From: Bradyrhizobium sp. CCBAU 53351
Lineage (GTDB): Bacteria > Pseudomonadota > Alphaproteobacteria > Rhizobiales > Xanthobacteraceae
DNA: 64,000 nucleotides
NCBI RefSeq assembly: GCF_015291745.1
Contig: NZ_CP030059.1
Coordinates: forward strand, 1,515,501 to 1,579,500
Direction: 5' to 3'
Part shown: piece by piece, positions 17,366 through 25,999 of the stretch
Layout: each line of letters starts with the position of its first letter
How positions within the stretch are numbered: position 1 is the first letter of the stretch
Notes under the pieces: model-generated
What the model was told of the DNA's origin: nothing
Seen by the model: only the letters and a program-made list of their open reading frames with translations
Databases searched by the model: none
Program-made: the position numbers and the translations under genes

Positions 17366-18388
17366 TCACCAATCTGCCTTACGGTTCTTCGCCGTGAGCA
17401 TTGACTTGGCTCCCTTGTGAAACGCCATGACCGTTTTTCCGTAGGGCAGTTTCATACTTTCTGGGATGTTGGTATCTAGCGACAGCATCTGGATGGTGTT
17501 TGGATTTCGAGCGATCATAATCGACGGAATCTCTCGCCAACCCTCGGCCTGGAGGTTTCCCCGCAAAGCTCGGCGTGTGGCATTGGTCAGTATGTCGACG
17601 AGTTCCAGTCCCGGCTCGGGGGCGGTAGAAAATCTCAGGCTCTCCGAAAGCACGAGACCGAGGTTCATGGGTTTCGGCCCGTCAGGTTTTGGTTTGAGCA
17701 GGTTCTTCATAAAGTCGGAAATTTCGTCGAACTCAAAGCGCCTCATGTGCGAGTAATCACCAATCTTGATGGATCGCATGGGATCGCGGGCCATCTTGCT
17801 TTGGAGGGCTGGCTTGATGAAAATCGTCCACCAGGTCTCCCAAGGTGTTGGAATCGAATTGTCGCCTTTGGCGTCGATGACCCAATGGAAGTTGGCAAGC
17901 TCCTCCGGGCGACGCTGGGAATAATACATTGTCCCATGCTCGATGACGCGGTCGATCAATTCGAAGATCACGGCACTCTGGATGTTGAGCTGTAAGCTGT
18001 AAGCCTCCAGCTCTCTCCGGGCCTTCCAAATGGCATCGATCAGAGACTGGTGGTGCTTGTCCGTTAGGCTCGAAGTCATTCCCTCGGCTCGGGCGGCCTG
18101 GTTGCGCCGAATGCCTTCCTCGGTATGAATTCCTAGATCGATGGCCGCCACTTCGAAGATAACGTCGTGATGCCTAAGGATCGGCATCAGCTTTGCGATG
18201 TCACTTTCTGACAGGCGCTTGCCTTTGACTTCGCCTTTCTCAATGGGGAGGTATTTTCGGAGCTTCCCGTATTCCCGCTCTAGGCTTCGCTTGCGAGCGT
18301 TGGGCACGATCAACGCGCCGATCATGGATATGCTGAGCGGTTGGCCTACCCCCGTAAAGGTACCAGTCTCGTCAATGAAGATGTGCAC
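17366..18388 (-). CDS. DUF3800 family protein
   Basis: About 340 residues. The start is GTG 18388, with GAAGG at 6 bases upstream; a TTG at 18394 overlapping the previous stop is the alternative. The N-terminus IFIDETGTFTG and the late segment GLELVDILTNATRRAL match the two ends of the DUF3800 fold, whose conserved acidic residues suggest an RNase-H-like nuclease (family knowledge, not demonstrated). It is the second gene of a tightly coupled pair with the HEPN-like gene upstream and shares its lower GC. Confidence 0.8.
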   Translation of the reverse strand: MHIFIDETGTFTGVGQPLSISMIGALIVPNARKRSLEREYGKLRKYLPIEKGEVKGKRLSESDIAKLMPILRHHDVIFEVAAIDLGIHTEEGIRRNQAARAEGMTSSLTDKHHQSLIDAIWKARRELEAYSLQLNIQSAVIFELIDRVIEHGTMYYSQRRPEELANFHWVIDAKGDNSIPTPWETWWTIFIKPALQSKMARDPMRSIKIGDYSHMRRFEFDEISDFMKNLLKPKPDGPKPMNLGLVLSESLRFSTAPEPGLELVDILTNATRRALRGNLQAEGWREIPSIMIARNPNTIQMLSLDTNIPESMKLPYGKTVMAFHKGAKSMLTAKNRKADW

Positions 18389-18390
18389 GA

Positions 18391-19548
18391 TCAACCTTCA
18401 CGGATAGCTCGACGCGATACCATGCGCACCCGCGCCAGCCTGGCGGCGCGTTCGGCCTTGAACGCTGCATCAGATACAAGAACGGACAACAGGGCTTCTT
18501 CAACATCTCCTTGGTTGGAGTAGAAGTCGAACCTTGCACGTGACCATTCAGAAGGGGTTGTCGGGTCCGGCGGCTTCAGGTCGAGGAAGCCTGTTAGAGC
18601 CATTCGATAAAGGATGCTGGCGTACGAGAAGAGGTTACGGCCGGAGCGCTTCACGATCAGGCTTTTTTCGTCGACTGGATTCCCGTGCAGGAAATCGTTT
18701 CGAACTCGGTAGATTTCGCCATAAATCCAGCAGCCGAGGTTGCGCTTCGTCTTCGAGCTTGTCGGCTTGAACCTCCGAGCCTTCATTTTCTTGTGCCTCC
18801 ATGGCGCAGCACCAAGGCGGTCGTACACGTCCCACAAGCGGACCTTGTCCTGACCGGTGTGGGTCAAGATTTCGAACGCGCTGACCCAAAGTCCGATATT
18901 GCGACCGAGTGAGAAGGTCGTGAGGTCCGCGCCCGCGGGCATCTTTGACGCCGCCGCTGCCATGTTGAGAGACCGGAAGAGGGCCCGGTCAGTCCACAGG
19001 GGACGCTTGGTACTGTATCGCTGCCGCCAGCGCTGAATCAGGGCCGTCAGGAGAGGATTGTCCGTATCCATATGGTCGAAGTCTAGCGCCGACAGAATCG
19101 GGGAAGTCTGACCACGAAAAACGCAAACCTCATGTAGTGCGACCTGGCCCGGCGTGTGGCAGACTAGGTGCTTATGCTTCTCGTGATATACCCATGGGTA
19201 GAAATCAAAGTAATCCGAATATTGGATGTAGTGAGAGCCGTCATGCACGATGCCTCTGGCGCGCTGAAGCGGAATGACAGACAGCGCGAGGAGGTCCCGA
19301 AAGCTTGAGACGGCTTCGATCGATCTAAAGGTCTTAGGAGCGTCAGACCGAAGCAAAAGAACGCCCGGAGAGACACGTGCCCCGAACGGGTCGGTGAATT
19401 TCTGAACGAATTTTTTGAATTCAGGGTGGATGGATTCATAGGCTTTGAGGCGGTCGTCTGTGCAAGGCACAATCGCCACCTCCTCCGAGATAACCTCATG
19501 AGCTACACGGAGGTTCGGGATTAGGAAAACCGGCATCCAGTCGGCCAT
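18391..19548 (-). CDS. Hypothetical protein with a HEPN-like RNDFLH motif
   Basis: A 385-residue protein from ATG 19548 (MADWMPVFLIPNLRVAHEV). No close family is recognised for the first 200 residues. Residues about 220-290 look like a HEPN domain: a WVSAFEIL helix and then IYRVRNDFLHGNP, where R-x4-H matches the HEPN RNase signature found in Apea-like abortive-infection proteins. Its stop overlaps the TTG just ahead of the DUF3800 gene, so the two form one operon. Low GC and the tRNA gene nearby point to transfer. A defence function is inferred. Confidence 0.68.
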   Translation of the reverse strand: MADWMPVFLIPNLRVAHEVISEEVAIVPCTDDRLKAYESIHPEFKKFVQKFTDPFGARVSPGVLLLRSDAPKTFRSIEAVSSFRDLLALSVIPLQRARGIVHDGSHYIQYSDYFDFYPWVYHEKHKHLVCHTPGQVALHEVCVFRGQTSPILSALDFDHMDTDNPLLTALIQRWRQRYSTKRPLWTDRALFRSLNMAAAASKMPAGADLTTFSLGRNIGLWVSAFEILTHTGQDKVRLWDVYDRLGAAPWRHKKMKARRFKPTSSKTKRNLGCWIYGEIYRVRNDFLHGNPVDEKSLIVKRSGRNLFSYASILYRMALTGFLDLKPPDPTTPSEWSRARFDFYSNQGDVEEALLSVLVSDAAFKAERAARLARVRMVSRRAIREG

Positions 19549-19955
19549 TGTTTTCCTATAAGCGAGTCGCTCCCAGCATACAATTTTTTGGGGATTGCGG
19601 TGACAGTGCACAAAACTCAGGTGGGCTGAGCAGGGACTCGGTAGTGAGTCTCGGCGTGTGCAATTTCTCTTCGCATCCGGCGTGTTCAAGCTAAGTTGGA
19701 AATACTTCGCTCTTCAGGCATGCGTGGCTAAGCGATGCGCAGCGGTCGGCTGCAGCCCGCCTTGGCGCTGCGCTTCGGGGCGGGAGACCTCACTGACCTC
19801 GCTGGGAGTTCATGGAGTTCATGGCACTGGCTTGCTCGCCGAAGTTCGCGAAGCAGTCCGTCTTCGCTTTCACTTTGTTCCAGCTACGCCGGACACCACG
19901 CTTCGCCCTGCGTTCTCCGCTTGGCAGCGCCACGCGTAGCCCGCAGGGCGAAGCG
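19549..19955. other. Intergenic stretch between accessory genes and tRNA
   Basis: No protein gene was supported. It holds the promoter side of the HEPN-like operon and the long inverted repeat at 19894-19960. No integrase, transposase or obvious copy of the tRNA 3' end was seen. Confidence 0.4.
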
Positions 19956-19960
19956 TGGTG
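19894..19960. repeat. Perfect 19-bp inverted repeat abutting the tRNA 3' end
   Basis: The arm at 19894-19912 (CACCACGCTTCGCCCTGCG) is the exact reverse complement of the arm at 19942-19960, with 29 bases between, inside which GCTACGC/GCGTAGC-type sequences also pair. The right arm includes the tRNA CCA and discriminator. It may end tRNA transcription or be a dispersed palindromic element inserted at the tRNA. Confidence 0.8.
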
Positions 19961-20031
19961 GGCCCGGCAGGACTCGAACCTGCAACCAGACCGTTATGAG
20001 CGGCCGGCTCTAACCATTGAGCTACAGGCCC
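19956..20031 (-). tRNA. tRNA-Ile2 (CAU anticodon, lysidine type)
   Basis: On the minus strand a 76-base cloverleaf folds fully: acceptor GGGCCTG/CGGGCCC, D-arm GCTC...GAGC, anticodon stem GGCCG/CGGTC with loop CTCATAA, T-arm GCAGG-TTCGAGT-CCTGC, discriminator A and encoded CCA. The CTCATAA loop and overall form match ileX-type tRNAs that read AUA after TilS modification, rather than initiator or elongator Met tRNA; automatic tools may label it Met. Confidence 0.93.
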
Positions 20032-20378
20032 CGCCGCGAGGCAGCTCGCGGGAACGCGGCCGGCAACGGTGCGCGGTTCGTTTACAGGGATGGCGGCGGG
20101 GGTGCAATGCTGGCGCGGGCGGGCGGGAACGTCGGCGCGGCAACGCCCGTCATTTCGAATAACCGAATTTTCCGATGATGCATGTATACCCTGTTTTGCC
20201 CGACGAAGCAAACCGCCTTGGGAAGCAGCGGAGCTGCGGAGGCCCGGTTTTCGGCTCCCGTAACCCATTGAATTTGCTAGCCTCGTCTACTGTGCATGGG
20301 GTTGTTTTGCGACTTTTGGGTATGGAGGGGGACCAACCGCCCCCTCCAATGCCGTAACCGCCGTGTGGCCGAGCCCCG
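20032..20378. other. Intergenic region upstream of the tRNA
   Basis: No gene, riboswitch or clear terminator was seen. It should contain the tRNA promoter (minus strand) and the 3' region of the Bug-type binding-protein gene. Confidence 0.35.
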
Positions 20379-21353
20379 CTAATCCACCGAGACCCCGGCG
20401 AACTCCACCACCTTGCGCCACTTCTCGGTCTCGTCAGCGACCAGCTTGCCGAACTCGGCCGGCGTCATCGGCTTGGGGATGCCGCCGGTCTCCGTGAGCC
20501 TGGCCACCAGCTTGGGGTCCTTCAGCGCTTCGCCGACGGCCTTGTTGAGCGTCTCGACCACTTCGGGCGGCGTGCCCTTCGGCGCGGAGATGCCGTAGAA
20601 GCCGACCGATTCGAAGCCAGGCACGGTCTCGGCGATCGCGGGCACGTCAGGCACGGTCGGCCAGCGCTGCGGCGAGGTCACGCCCAGCGCGCGGACATTG
20701 CCGCCCTTGGCCTGCTCCATGGCCGAGGGGAGGTTGTCGAAGATCAGCTGCACCTTGTTGGAGATGATGTCCGGGAAGGCGATCGCCGAGCCGCGATAGG
20801 GCACGTGCACCATGTCGCATTTGGTCAGCACCTTGAACAGCTCGGCCGACATGTGCACCGAGGTGCCGTTGCCGGACGAAGCAAAGGAGATCTTGCCGGG
20901 GTTGGCCTTGCAATAGTCGACGAACTCCTGGACCGTCTTCGCCGGAAACGCGTTGGAGACGACCAGCATGTTGGTGAGCTGCATGATGCTCGCGACCGGG
21001 GTGGTGTCGCGGATGAAGTCGAACGGCAGCTTCTTGTAGAGCGAGGTCGAGATCGCGTTGTTGGGCGCGACGAACAGCAGCGTGTAGCCGTCCGGCGGTG
21101 AGTTGATCGCGGCGGCGGCGGCGATGTTGCCGCCGGAGCCGGTGCGGTTCTCGACGATGAATTGCTGGCCGAGCCGGTCCGACAGCCACTGCGCCATGAT
21201 CCGCGCGACGATGTCGACCGGGCCGCCCGCGGCAAAGCCGATCAGCCAGTGCACGGGACGGTCGGGATAGGCGGCGGAGGCGCGAGGCGTGGCGCTGAAC
21301 AGACCTGTGAGGACTGCGAGCCCGAACACACCGCACCGCAAAATTCGCAACAT
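20379..21353 (-). CDS. Bug-family tripartite tricarboxylate transporter binding protein
   Basis: A 324-residue protein from ATG 21353, with GGGAGG upstream. Signal peptide MLRILRCGVFGLAVLTGL...ASA. The mature sequence has the Bug hallmarks: YPDRPVHWLIGFAAGGPVDI, the VENRTGSGGNIAA loop, PDGYTLLFV and VRALGVTSPQRWP. It would bind an organic acid for a TctAB-type carrier, but no tctA/tctB is adjacent, so it is an orphan, as is common for this expanded family. It is divergent from the TAXI-type gene, with starts 100 bases apart. Confidence 0.93.
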   Translation of the reverse strand: MLRILRCGVFGLAVLTGLFSATPRASAAYPDRPVHWLIGFAAGGPVDIVARIMAQWLSDRLGQQFIVENRTGSGGNIAAAAAINSPPDGYTLLFVAPNNAISTSLYKKLPFDFIRDTTPVASIMQLTNMLVVSNAFPAKTVQEFVDYCKANPGKISFASSGNGTSVHMSAELFKVLTKCDMVHVPYRGSAIAFPDIISNKVQLIFDNLPSAMEQAKGGNVRALGVTSPQRWPTVPDVPAIAETVPGFESVGFYGISAPKGTPPEVVETLNKAVGEALKDPKLVARLTETGGIPKPMTPAEFGKLVADETEKWRKVVEFAGVSVD

Positions 21354-21453
21354 GACGCCTCCCATTGCATTATTGTCGTTGCGGGCATGCTTTCACAAAA
21401 ACGGACGGCTGCCTACATCGCCGCAAGTCGGTGTTGACGCAGGCCTGTTGGAA

Positions 21454-22440
21454 ATGACCATGAGATTCGCGATCATCGTTCTCGGCGCAGCGCTGCTCCT
21501 GAGCCCCGCTGCGGCTCAAACCGGAGGCAACGCCATTCCGACCACGCCACATACGATCAGCCATACTATCAGTCTCGGCACCGCGACGCCCGGCGGCGGC
21601 TTTCCGCTCTATGGCAACGCCTTTGCCGAGGTGATGAATGCGGCCGATCCGCAAGTCACGATCGCGCCGCGCAACACCAAGGGCAGCAATGAGAACATTC
21701 CGCTGCTGGAGAAGTGCGAGCTCGATCTCGCGCTGGTCGCGGGCGAGCCGGCCTATGAGGCCTTCGCCGGCATCGGCCGCGCGAAGGTATCGCTGAAGAT
21801 CCTGACGGCGATCTATTCCAATCCCGGCATGTTCGTGGTGCGCGCAGACAGTCCCTACAGGACCATCCGCGATCTCGTCGGCCAGCCCGTCGCGTTCGGC
21901 GCCAAGGGCTCGGGCCTGCCGATCCTGGCGCGCTATGTGCTCGATGGGCTCGGGCTCAAGCAGGACGAGGATTTCAAGGCGATCTATCTCGACCGCGCCG
22001 GCGACGGCCCCGCGATGGTCGAGGACGGCCGCGTCGCCGCGCTGTGGGGGGCCGGCATCGGCTGGCCCGGCTTTGCCGCGGTGGCATCGAGCGCGTCCGG
22101 TGCGCGCTTCATTGCCCCCAGCGTGGACGAGATGACGCGCATCCGCGCCAAGCATACCTTCCTGAAGCCGCTGCTGGTGCCCGCGAACAGCTATCCGAAA
22201 CAGGACGCGCCGATCGCTTCGCTGGGCTCGTGGAGCTTCGTGCTGACACGCGAGGATCTGCCTGACGACGTCGCCTATCGGCTGGCGAAGGCGCTGCACG
22301 GCGTTGAAGCGAATTTCTGCAAGAAGCTCGCCCAGGCCTGCGAGACCACCGCGTCGAACACGGTCGCCGCGGCGCCGAGGCCGGAACTGATCCATCCCGG
22401 CGTGATGAAGTATTTTCGCGAGATCGGGGTGGTGAAGTAG
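21454..22440 (+). CDS. TAXI-family TRAP-type solute-binding protein
   Basis: A 328-residue protein from ATG 21454 (alternative 21460) with signal peptide MRFAIIVLGAALLLSPAAAQ. The mature part fits the TAXI family: SLGTATPGGGFPLYGNAFAEVMN, TKGSNENIPLLEKCELDLALVAG, a TIRDLVGQPVAFGAKGSG ligand loop and a WGAGIGWPGF region. No TRAP membrane subunits are in the window, so the partner is unknown. It ends in front of a large palindromic repeat shared with the convergent gene. Confidence 0.88.
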   Translation: MTMRFAIIVLGAALLLSPAAAQTGGNAIPTTPHTISHTISLGTATPGGGFPLYGNAFAEVMNAADPQVTIAPRNTKGSNENIPLLEKCELDLALVAGEPAYEAFAGIGRAKVSLKILTAIYSNPGMFVVRADSPYRTIRDLVGQPVAFGAKGSGLPILARYVLDGLGLKQDEDFKAIYLDRAGDGPAMVEDGRVAALWGAGIGWPGFAAVASSASGARFIAPSVDEMTRIRAKHTFLKPLLVPANSYPKQDAPIASLGSWSFVLTREDLPDDVAYRLAKALHGVEANFCKKLAQACETTASNTVAAAPRPELIHPGVMKYFREIGVVK

Positions 22441-22456
22441 CGAATGCGCTTTCTTC

Positions 22457-22598
22457 CTTCTCCCTTGTGGAAGAAGGTGGCGCGAAGCGCCGGATGAGGG
22501 GTTCTCTCCGCGCGTACAAATTGAGAGTTCGACTCGCGGAGAGAACCCCTCACCCGGCTGCGCTTCGCGCAGCCACCCTCTCCCACAAGGGGCGAGGG
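22457..22598. repeat. Long palindromic intergenic repeat between convergent genes
   Basis: Extended imperfect inverted repeat. Perfect 17-base inner arms GAGGGGTTCTCTCCGCG (22496-22512) and its reverse complement (22535-22551) have a 22-base loop; outer parts (CTCCCTTGTGG... and ...CCCACAAGGGG) also pair. It lies between two convergent genes and can serve as a bidirectional terminator. The form resembles dispersed repeats of Bradyrhizobium genomes. Confidence 0.85.
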
Positions 22599-22622
22599 TG
22601 GATCGTCAGCGCAGCTACATCG

Positions 22623-23852
22623 TCACTTCTTCACCAGCGGGCACGCCTGGTCCGGCGGGCCGAACGCCTTGTCGCCGGAGATCGTGGTGAGGATCTTGTA
22701 ATAGTCCCACGGATATTTGCTCTCCTCCGGCGTCTTCACCTGCACCAGCCAGAGGTCGTGCACCATCAGATTGTCCTCGCGCAGTTTGCCGTTGCGGGCG
22801 AAGAAATCCTCGATCGGCTTCTCCCGCATCTTGGCGGCGACCTTGAGCGGGTCGTCGGTGCCGGCTTCCTTGATGGCGTTGAGATAGTGCATCACGCTCG
22901 AATAGACGCCGGCCTGCCACATCGAGGGCATCTTGTTCATCTTGGCGAAGTAGCGCTTCGACCATTCGCGGGTCTTGTCGTCCATGTCCCAATAGAACGA
23001 GGTCGTCAGGAGCAGGCCTTGCGCGGCCTGCAGGCCGAGGCCGTGGATGTCGGTGATCAGCGCCAGCAATGCAGCCATCTGCTGGCCGCCCTTGAACACG
23101 CCGAACTCCGAGCCGGTCTTGATCTCGTTCATGTTGTTGGGCGGGCCGGCTGCGATGCCGATGATCTTGGCCTTGGAGGCCTGCGCCTGCAGCACGAAGG
23201 AGGAGAGATCGGGCGTTGCCAGCGGCGGCCGCACCGAGCCCAGCACCTTGCCGCCATTGGCGGTGACGACCGCGGAGGCGTCGCGCTCCAGCGAATGGCC
23301 GAAGGCGTAGTCGTCGGTGATGAAGAACCAGCTGTCGCCGCCACGCTTGACCACCGCGTCCGCGGTACCGACCGCGAGCGCGCGGGTGTCGAACACCCAC
23401 TGGATCGCGTAAGGCGAGCAGAACTTGCCGTGGAAATCCGCGGTGCCGGTCGAGTGGGTGATGAACAGCCGCTTCTTCTCGTTGGCGATGTTCTGCACCG
23501 CGAGCCCGACCGCCGAGACCGGAACGTCGACGATCAGGTCGACCTGCTCGACGTCGAACCAGCGCCGCGCGAGCGAGGCGCCGATGTCGGCCTTGAGCTG
23601 ATGATCGCCGACCACGACGCTGATCGGCTTGCCGAGCACCGTGCCGCCGAAATCGTCGATCGCCATCTGCGCCGCCGTCACCGAGCCCTGGCCGGTCGGC
23701 GCGGAGGCCGGGCCGTTCATGTCGGTGAGCACGCCGATCTTGACGACGTCGTCGGAAAGCTGCGCCATGGCGGCACCCGACGTCAGCGTCGCCGCCAAGA
23801 CGGTTGCCGCAAAGCCGGCCGCGACCGGCAGTCCAAATCTCGTTGGATTCAC
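22623..23852 (-). CDS. Branched-chain amino-acid-type ABC solute-binding protein
   Basis: A 409-residue protein. The start is GTG 23852, preceded by GGGGAGG at 7 bases; it opens a signal peptide (VNPTRFGLPVAAGFAATVLAA, ending AMAQ). The mature part is a Peripla_BP_6 LivJ-like domain: VKIGVLTDMNGPASAPTGQG, IVDVPVSAVGLAVQNIANE, FITDDYAFGHSLERDAS and SVRPPLATPDLSSFVLQA. The ligand is unknown; such proteins bind amino acids, amides, urea or aromatic acids. No livHMGF genes are adjacent, so it is an orphan like its two neighbours. Confidence 0.92.
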   Translation of the reverse strand: MNPTRFGLPVAAGFAATVLAATLTSGAAMAQLSDDVVKIGVLTDMNGPASAPTGQGSVTAAQMAIDDFGGTVLGKPISVVVGDHQLKADIGASLARRWFDVEQVDLIVDVPVSAVGLAVQNIANEKKRLFITHSTGTADFHGKFCSPYAIQWVFDTRALAVGTADAVVKRGGDSWFFITDDYAFGHSLERDASAVVTANGGKVLGSVRPPLATPDLSSFVLQAQASKAKIIGIAAGPPNNMNEIKTGSEFGVFKGGQQMAALLALITDIHGLGLQAAQGLLLTTSFYWDMDDKTREWSKRYFAKMNKMPSMWQAGVYSSVMHYLNAIKEAGTDDPLKVAAKMREKPIEDFFARNGKLREDNLMVHDLWLVQVKTPEESKYPWDYYKILTTISGDKAFGPPDQACPLVKK

Positions 23853-23952
23853 GCTTGTCCTCCCCTGATCCGGCGCGTTGGCCGGTGTTGCCCCGGGTGT
23901 GCCCCCGGCTGAATTGGTTTCTTTTGCAACTATTTGGGGGCGGGCGTCAATG

Positions 23953-24846
23953 TCAGGCTGCGAACCGGATCTGCCCCGCGGCCGAGGGATCATAGCCGGT
24001 CAGCTCCTCGGCGCGCTGGCGCAGCCGCCTTTCGCTGAGAAACCGCAGCAGGGCCTGCATGGCGGGGCGGAAATAGCTGCGCTGCCGCATCGCAAGGTCG
24101 AAATTCTCCCAGACCAGCGGCACGAAATCCAGACCCGCCGAGCGCGCGGCGGCGCGCGTCGCGATGCCGCAATCGGCCTGGCCGGCGCGGACGATCTCGG
24201 CGAGATCCGGCCCGGTCAAAGCCGGCGGCTCGACCCGGCGCAGATCGCGCGTCGAGGCGCCGGCACGCTTCAACAGCACGTCGAGCAGCATCTGCGCGCC
24301 GGTGCCCTGCTGCCGCATCGCCATCCTGGCGCCGAGCGCGAGCACGTCGGTCAGGCCGTGCAGCTGCTTGGGATTGCCCTGCGGCAGCACGAGCCCCTGC
24401 TCGCGGCGCACGAATGCGACCAGCACCGCATCATGCAGGTCGGGCGCCGCGCGCAGCGCTTCGACGCTGGCATCGCCCGCGAGATCGCCGGCAGCATCCA
24501 GGCCGTGGAAGTGCACCGCCGCCGCCATCACCTCGTTGCGCTGCAGGCGCTCGAGCCCGCGCATGCTGCCCTCGCTCATCGATCCCAGGCCCGAGCCGGA
24601 TTCGCGCAGGCTCCAATCCAGCAGCTCGTCCTGGCTGCCGCCCACCACCGGCGGCGGCTCCGCGATCAGCATGCCGGCCGGACGCGCGAGGCCCGACAGC
24701 ACCCAGAGATCGAGCTCGTGCCGAGGGAAGAGCCATTTCCCCGTCACCTTGGTGCAGGGGATCGCGCCGGTGGTGACGAGTTCGTAGAGCTTGCGTTCGC
24801 CGAGCCGAAGATAGTCGGCGGCTTCGCTGGTCGTCAGGAATTCCAT
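23953..24846 (-). CDS. HTH regulator with molybdate-type PBP-like domain
   Basis: A 297-residue protein from ATG 24846. Residues 1-50 are a MerR/excisionase-like helix-turn-helix (LTTSEAADYLRLGERKLYEL, ending WLFPRHELDLWV). From about residue 90 follows a periplasmic-binding-protein-like domain of the type found at the C-terminus of some MoeA proteins (HFHGLDAA, LVLPQGNPKQLHGL, RQQGTGAQMLLDVLL, ADCGIATRAAARSAGLDFVP). It probably senses a molybdenum- or tungsten-related ligand and controls the divergent TupA-MoeA genes. Role inferred from context. Confidence 0.85.
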   Translation of the reverse strand: MEFLTTSEAADYLRLGERKLYELVTTGAIPCTKVTGKWLFPRHELDLWVLSGLARPAGMLIAEPPPVVGGSQDELLDWSLRESGSGLGSMSEGSMRGLERLQRNEVMAAAVHFHGLDAAGDLAGDASVEALRAAPDLHDAVLVAFVRREQGLVLPQGNPKQLHGLTDVLALGARMAMRQQGTGAQMLLDVLLKRAGASTRDLRRVEPPALTGPDLAEIVRAGQADCGIATRAAARSAGLDFVPLVWENFDLAMRQRSYFRPAMQALLRFLSERRLRQRAEELTGYDPSAAGQIRFAA

Positions 24847-25075
24847 CCTGCATTCCTATGCAAATTCTTGCTTCTTTTTGACGTTCGACGCAGGTGGAAT
24901 CTGCACTTCAATTGTCGTGTGAGCGGGAACCATGCCCGATCATCTCGCTGCTTTGCAACACATCCTCGCAGGCGATTCCTGCTTTGGTGAACGATCTCAA
25001 CGGGTGCTGAGCCTTGCCGAAATTTCCCGATTTGGAGGACGCATCGATGCAAGCGCGTCACGAGTGCGGCGCAAT

Positions 25076-25090
25076 CGATCATCATGATCG
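25076..25090. promoter_or_regulatory. Candidate operator upstream of the TupA-like gene
   Basis: A perfect dyad with arms CGATCAT and ATGATCG around a single C, 26 bases before the TupA-like ATG and inside the gap between that gene and the HTH-PBP regulator. Its position fits a binding site for that regulator. Not confirmed. Confidence 0.4.
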
Positions 25091-25116
25091 CGTCATAGCC
25101 AATGGGAACCTGATCC

Positions 25117-25944
25117 ATGCGCCGCCTGTCCGTTGCATTCGCGCTCCTCTGCGGTCTCACCGCGGGCGTTGTGGCGTCATCCGCGGAGGACCACGCGATC
25201 GTGCTGGCCTCGACCACAGCGACACAGGAGTCCGGCCTGCTCGACAATCTGCTGCCGATCTTCCGCGACAAGACCGGCATCGAGGTGACCGTGATCGCGC
25301 GGCGCGCCGACGAGGTGCTCAATGGGCCGCGAAGAGGCGAGGCCGACGTCGTGCTGATGCATGCGCGGCCGCAGGAGGAGAAATTCGTCGCCGACGGATT
25401 TGGCGTGAAGCGTTTCGACGTGATGTACAACGACTATGTGCTGATCGGGCCGAAGAGCGATCCGGCGGGCGTGAAGGGCAAGGATATCGTGACTGCGCTG
25501 AAGGCGATCGAAGCCAAGGGCGCGCCGTTCGTGACGCGGGGCGATCGCTCGGGCACCCACGCCGCGGAGCTCGCGCTCTGGATCGTCGCCGGCATCGACA
25601 TCGCGAGCGCCAAGGGCGCCTGGTATCGCGAGGCGGAGCGCGGCATGGCCTCGGCTCTCGACGCCGCGCGCGCCGCGAATGCCTATGTGCTGTCGGATCG
25701 CGGCAGCTGGATTTCGTTCAGGGACCGCGGCGATCTCGACATCGTCGTCGAAGGCGACCGGCGGCTGCTCAATCAGTATGGCGTGATGCTGGTGAATCCC
25801 GAGAAGTTTCCGAACGTGAAGAAGGATCTCGCGCAGATCTTCATCGATTGGCTGACCTCGCCGGAGGGGCAGGCGGCGATCGCCGGCTACAAGGTCGATG
25901 GGCAGCAGCTGTTCTTTCCGAACTCGGACAGGTCCGGCGGCTGA
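25117..25944 (+). CDS. TupA-like tungstate/molybdate-binding protein
   Basis: A 275-residue protein with signal peptide (MRRLSVAFALLCGLTAGVVA). It follows the TupA pattern: LASTTATQESGLLDNLLPIF, GEADVVLMHARPQEEKFVADG, VMYNDYVLIGP, FVTRGDRSGTHAAELALW and WISFRDRGDL. TupA proteins bind tungstate, some molybdate, with high affinity for TupBC. Here there is no tupB or tupC; the gene is instead followed after 55 bases by a moeA-like gene. The usual glycine-rich GTGQAL loop is replaced by ARRADEVLNGP, so ligand preference may differ. Confidence 0.88.
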   Translation: MRRLSVAFALLCGLTAGVVASSAEDHAIVLASTTATQESGLLDNLLPIFRDKTGIEVTVIARRADEVLNGPRRGEADVVLMHARPQEEKFVADGFGVKRFDVMYNDYVLIGPKSDPAGVKGKDIVTALKAIEAKGAPFVTRGDRSGTHAAELALWIVAGIDIASAKGAWYREAERGMASALDAARAANAYVLSDRGSWISFRDRGDLDIVVEGDRRLLNQYGVMLVNPEKFPNVKKDLAQIFIDWLTSPEGQAAIAGYKVDGQQLFFPNSDRSGG

Positions 25945-25999
25945 CGGCCCGCAGTCCCGGCGGTTGCCAAAGCAGCCGATGCATGGTCCACCATGGCGC

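Noticed and set aside
19956..20031. Calling the tRNA a Met tRNA
   Set aside because: The anticodon is CAT, but the CTCATAA loop and other bases match tRNA-Ile2, and the acceptor pairs fully from its first G, unlike initiator tRNA.
16000..20050. A tRNA-integrated mobile island with attachment repeats
   Set aside because: The GC shift and tRNA are suggestive, but no integrase was found and no second copy of the tRNA 3' end was seen near 16 kb. Only the low-GC patch is claimed.
23953..24846. Phage excisionase because of the MerR/Xis-like helix-turn-helix
   Set aside because: The 240-residue PBP-like domain and the adjacent molybdate/tungstate genes show it is a metabolic regulator.
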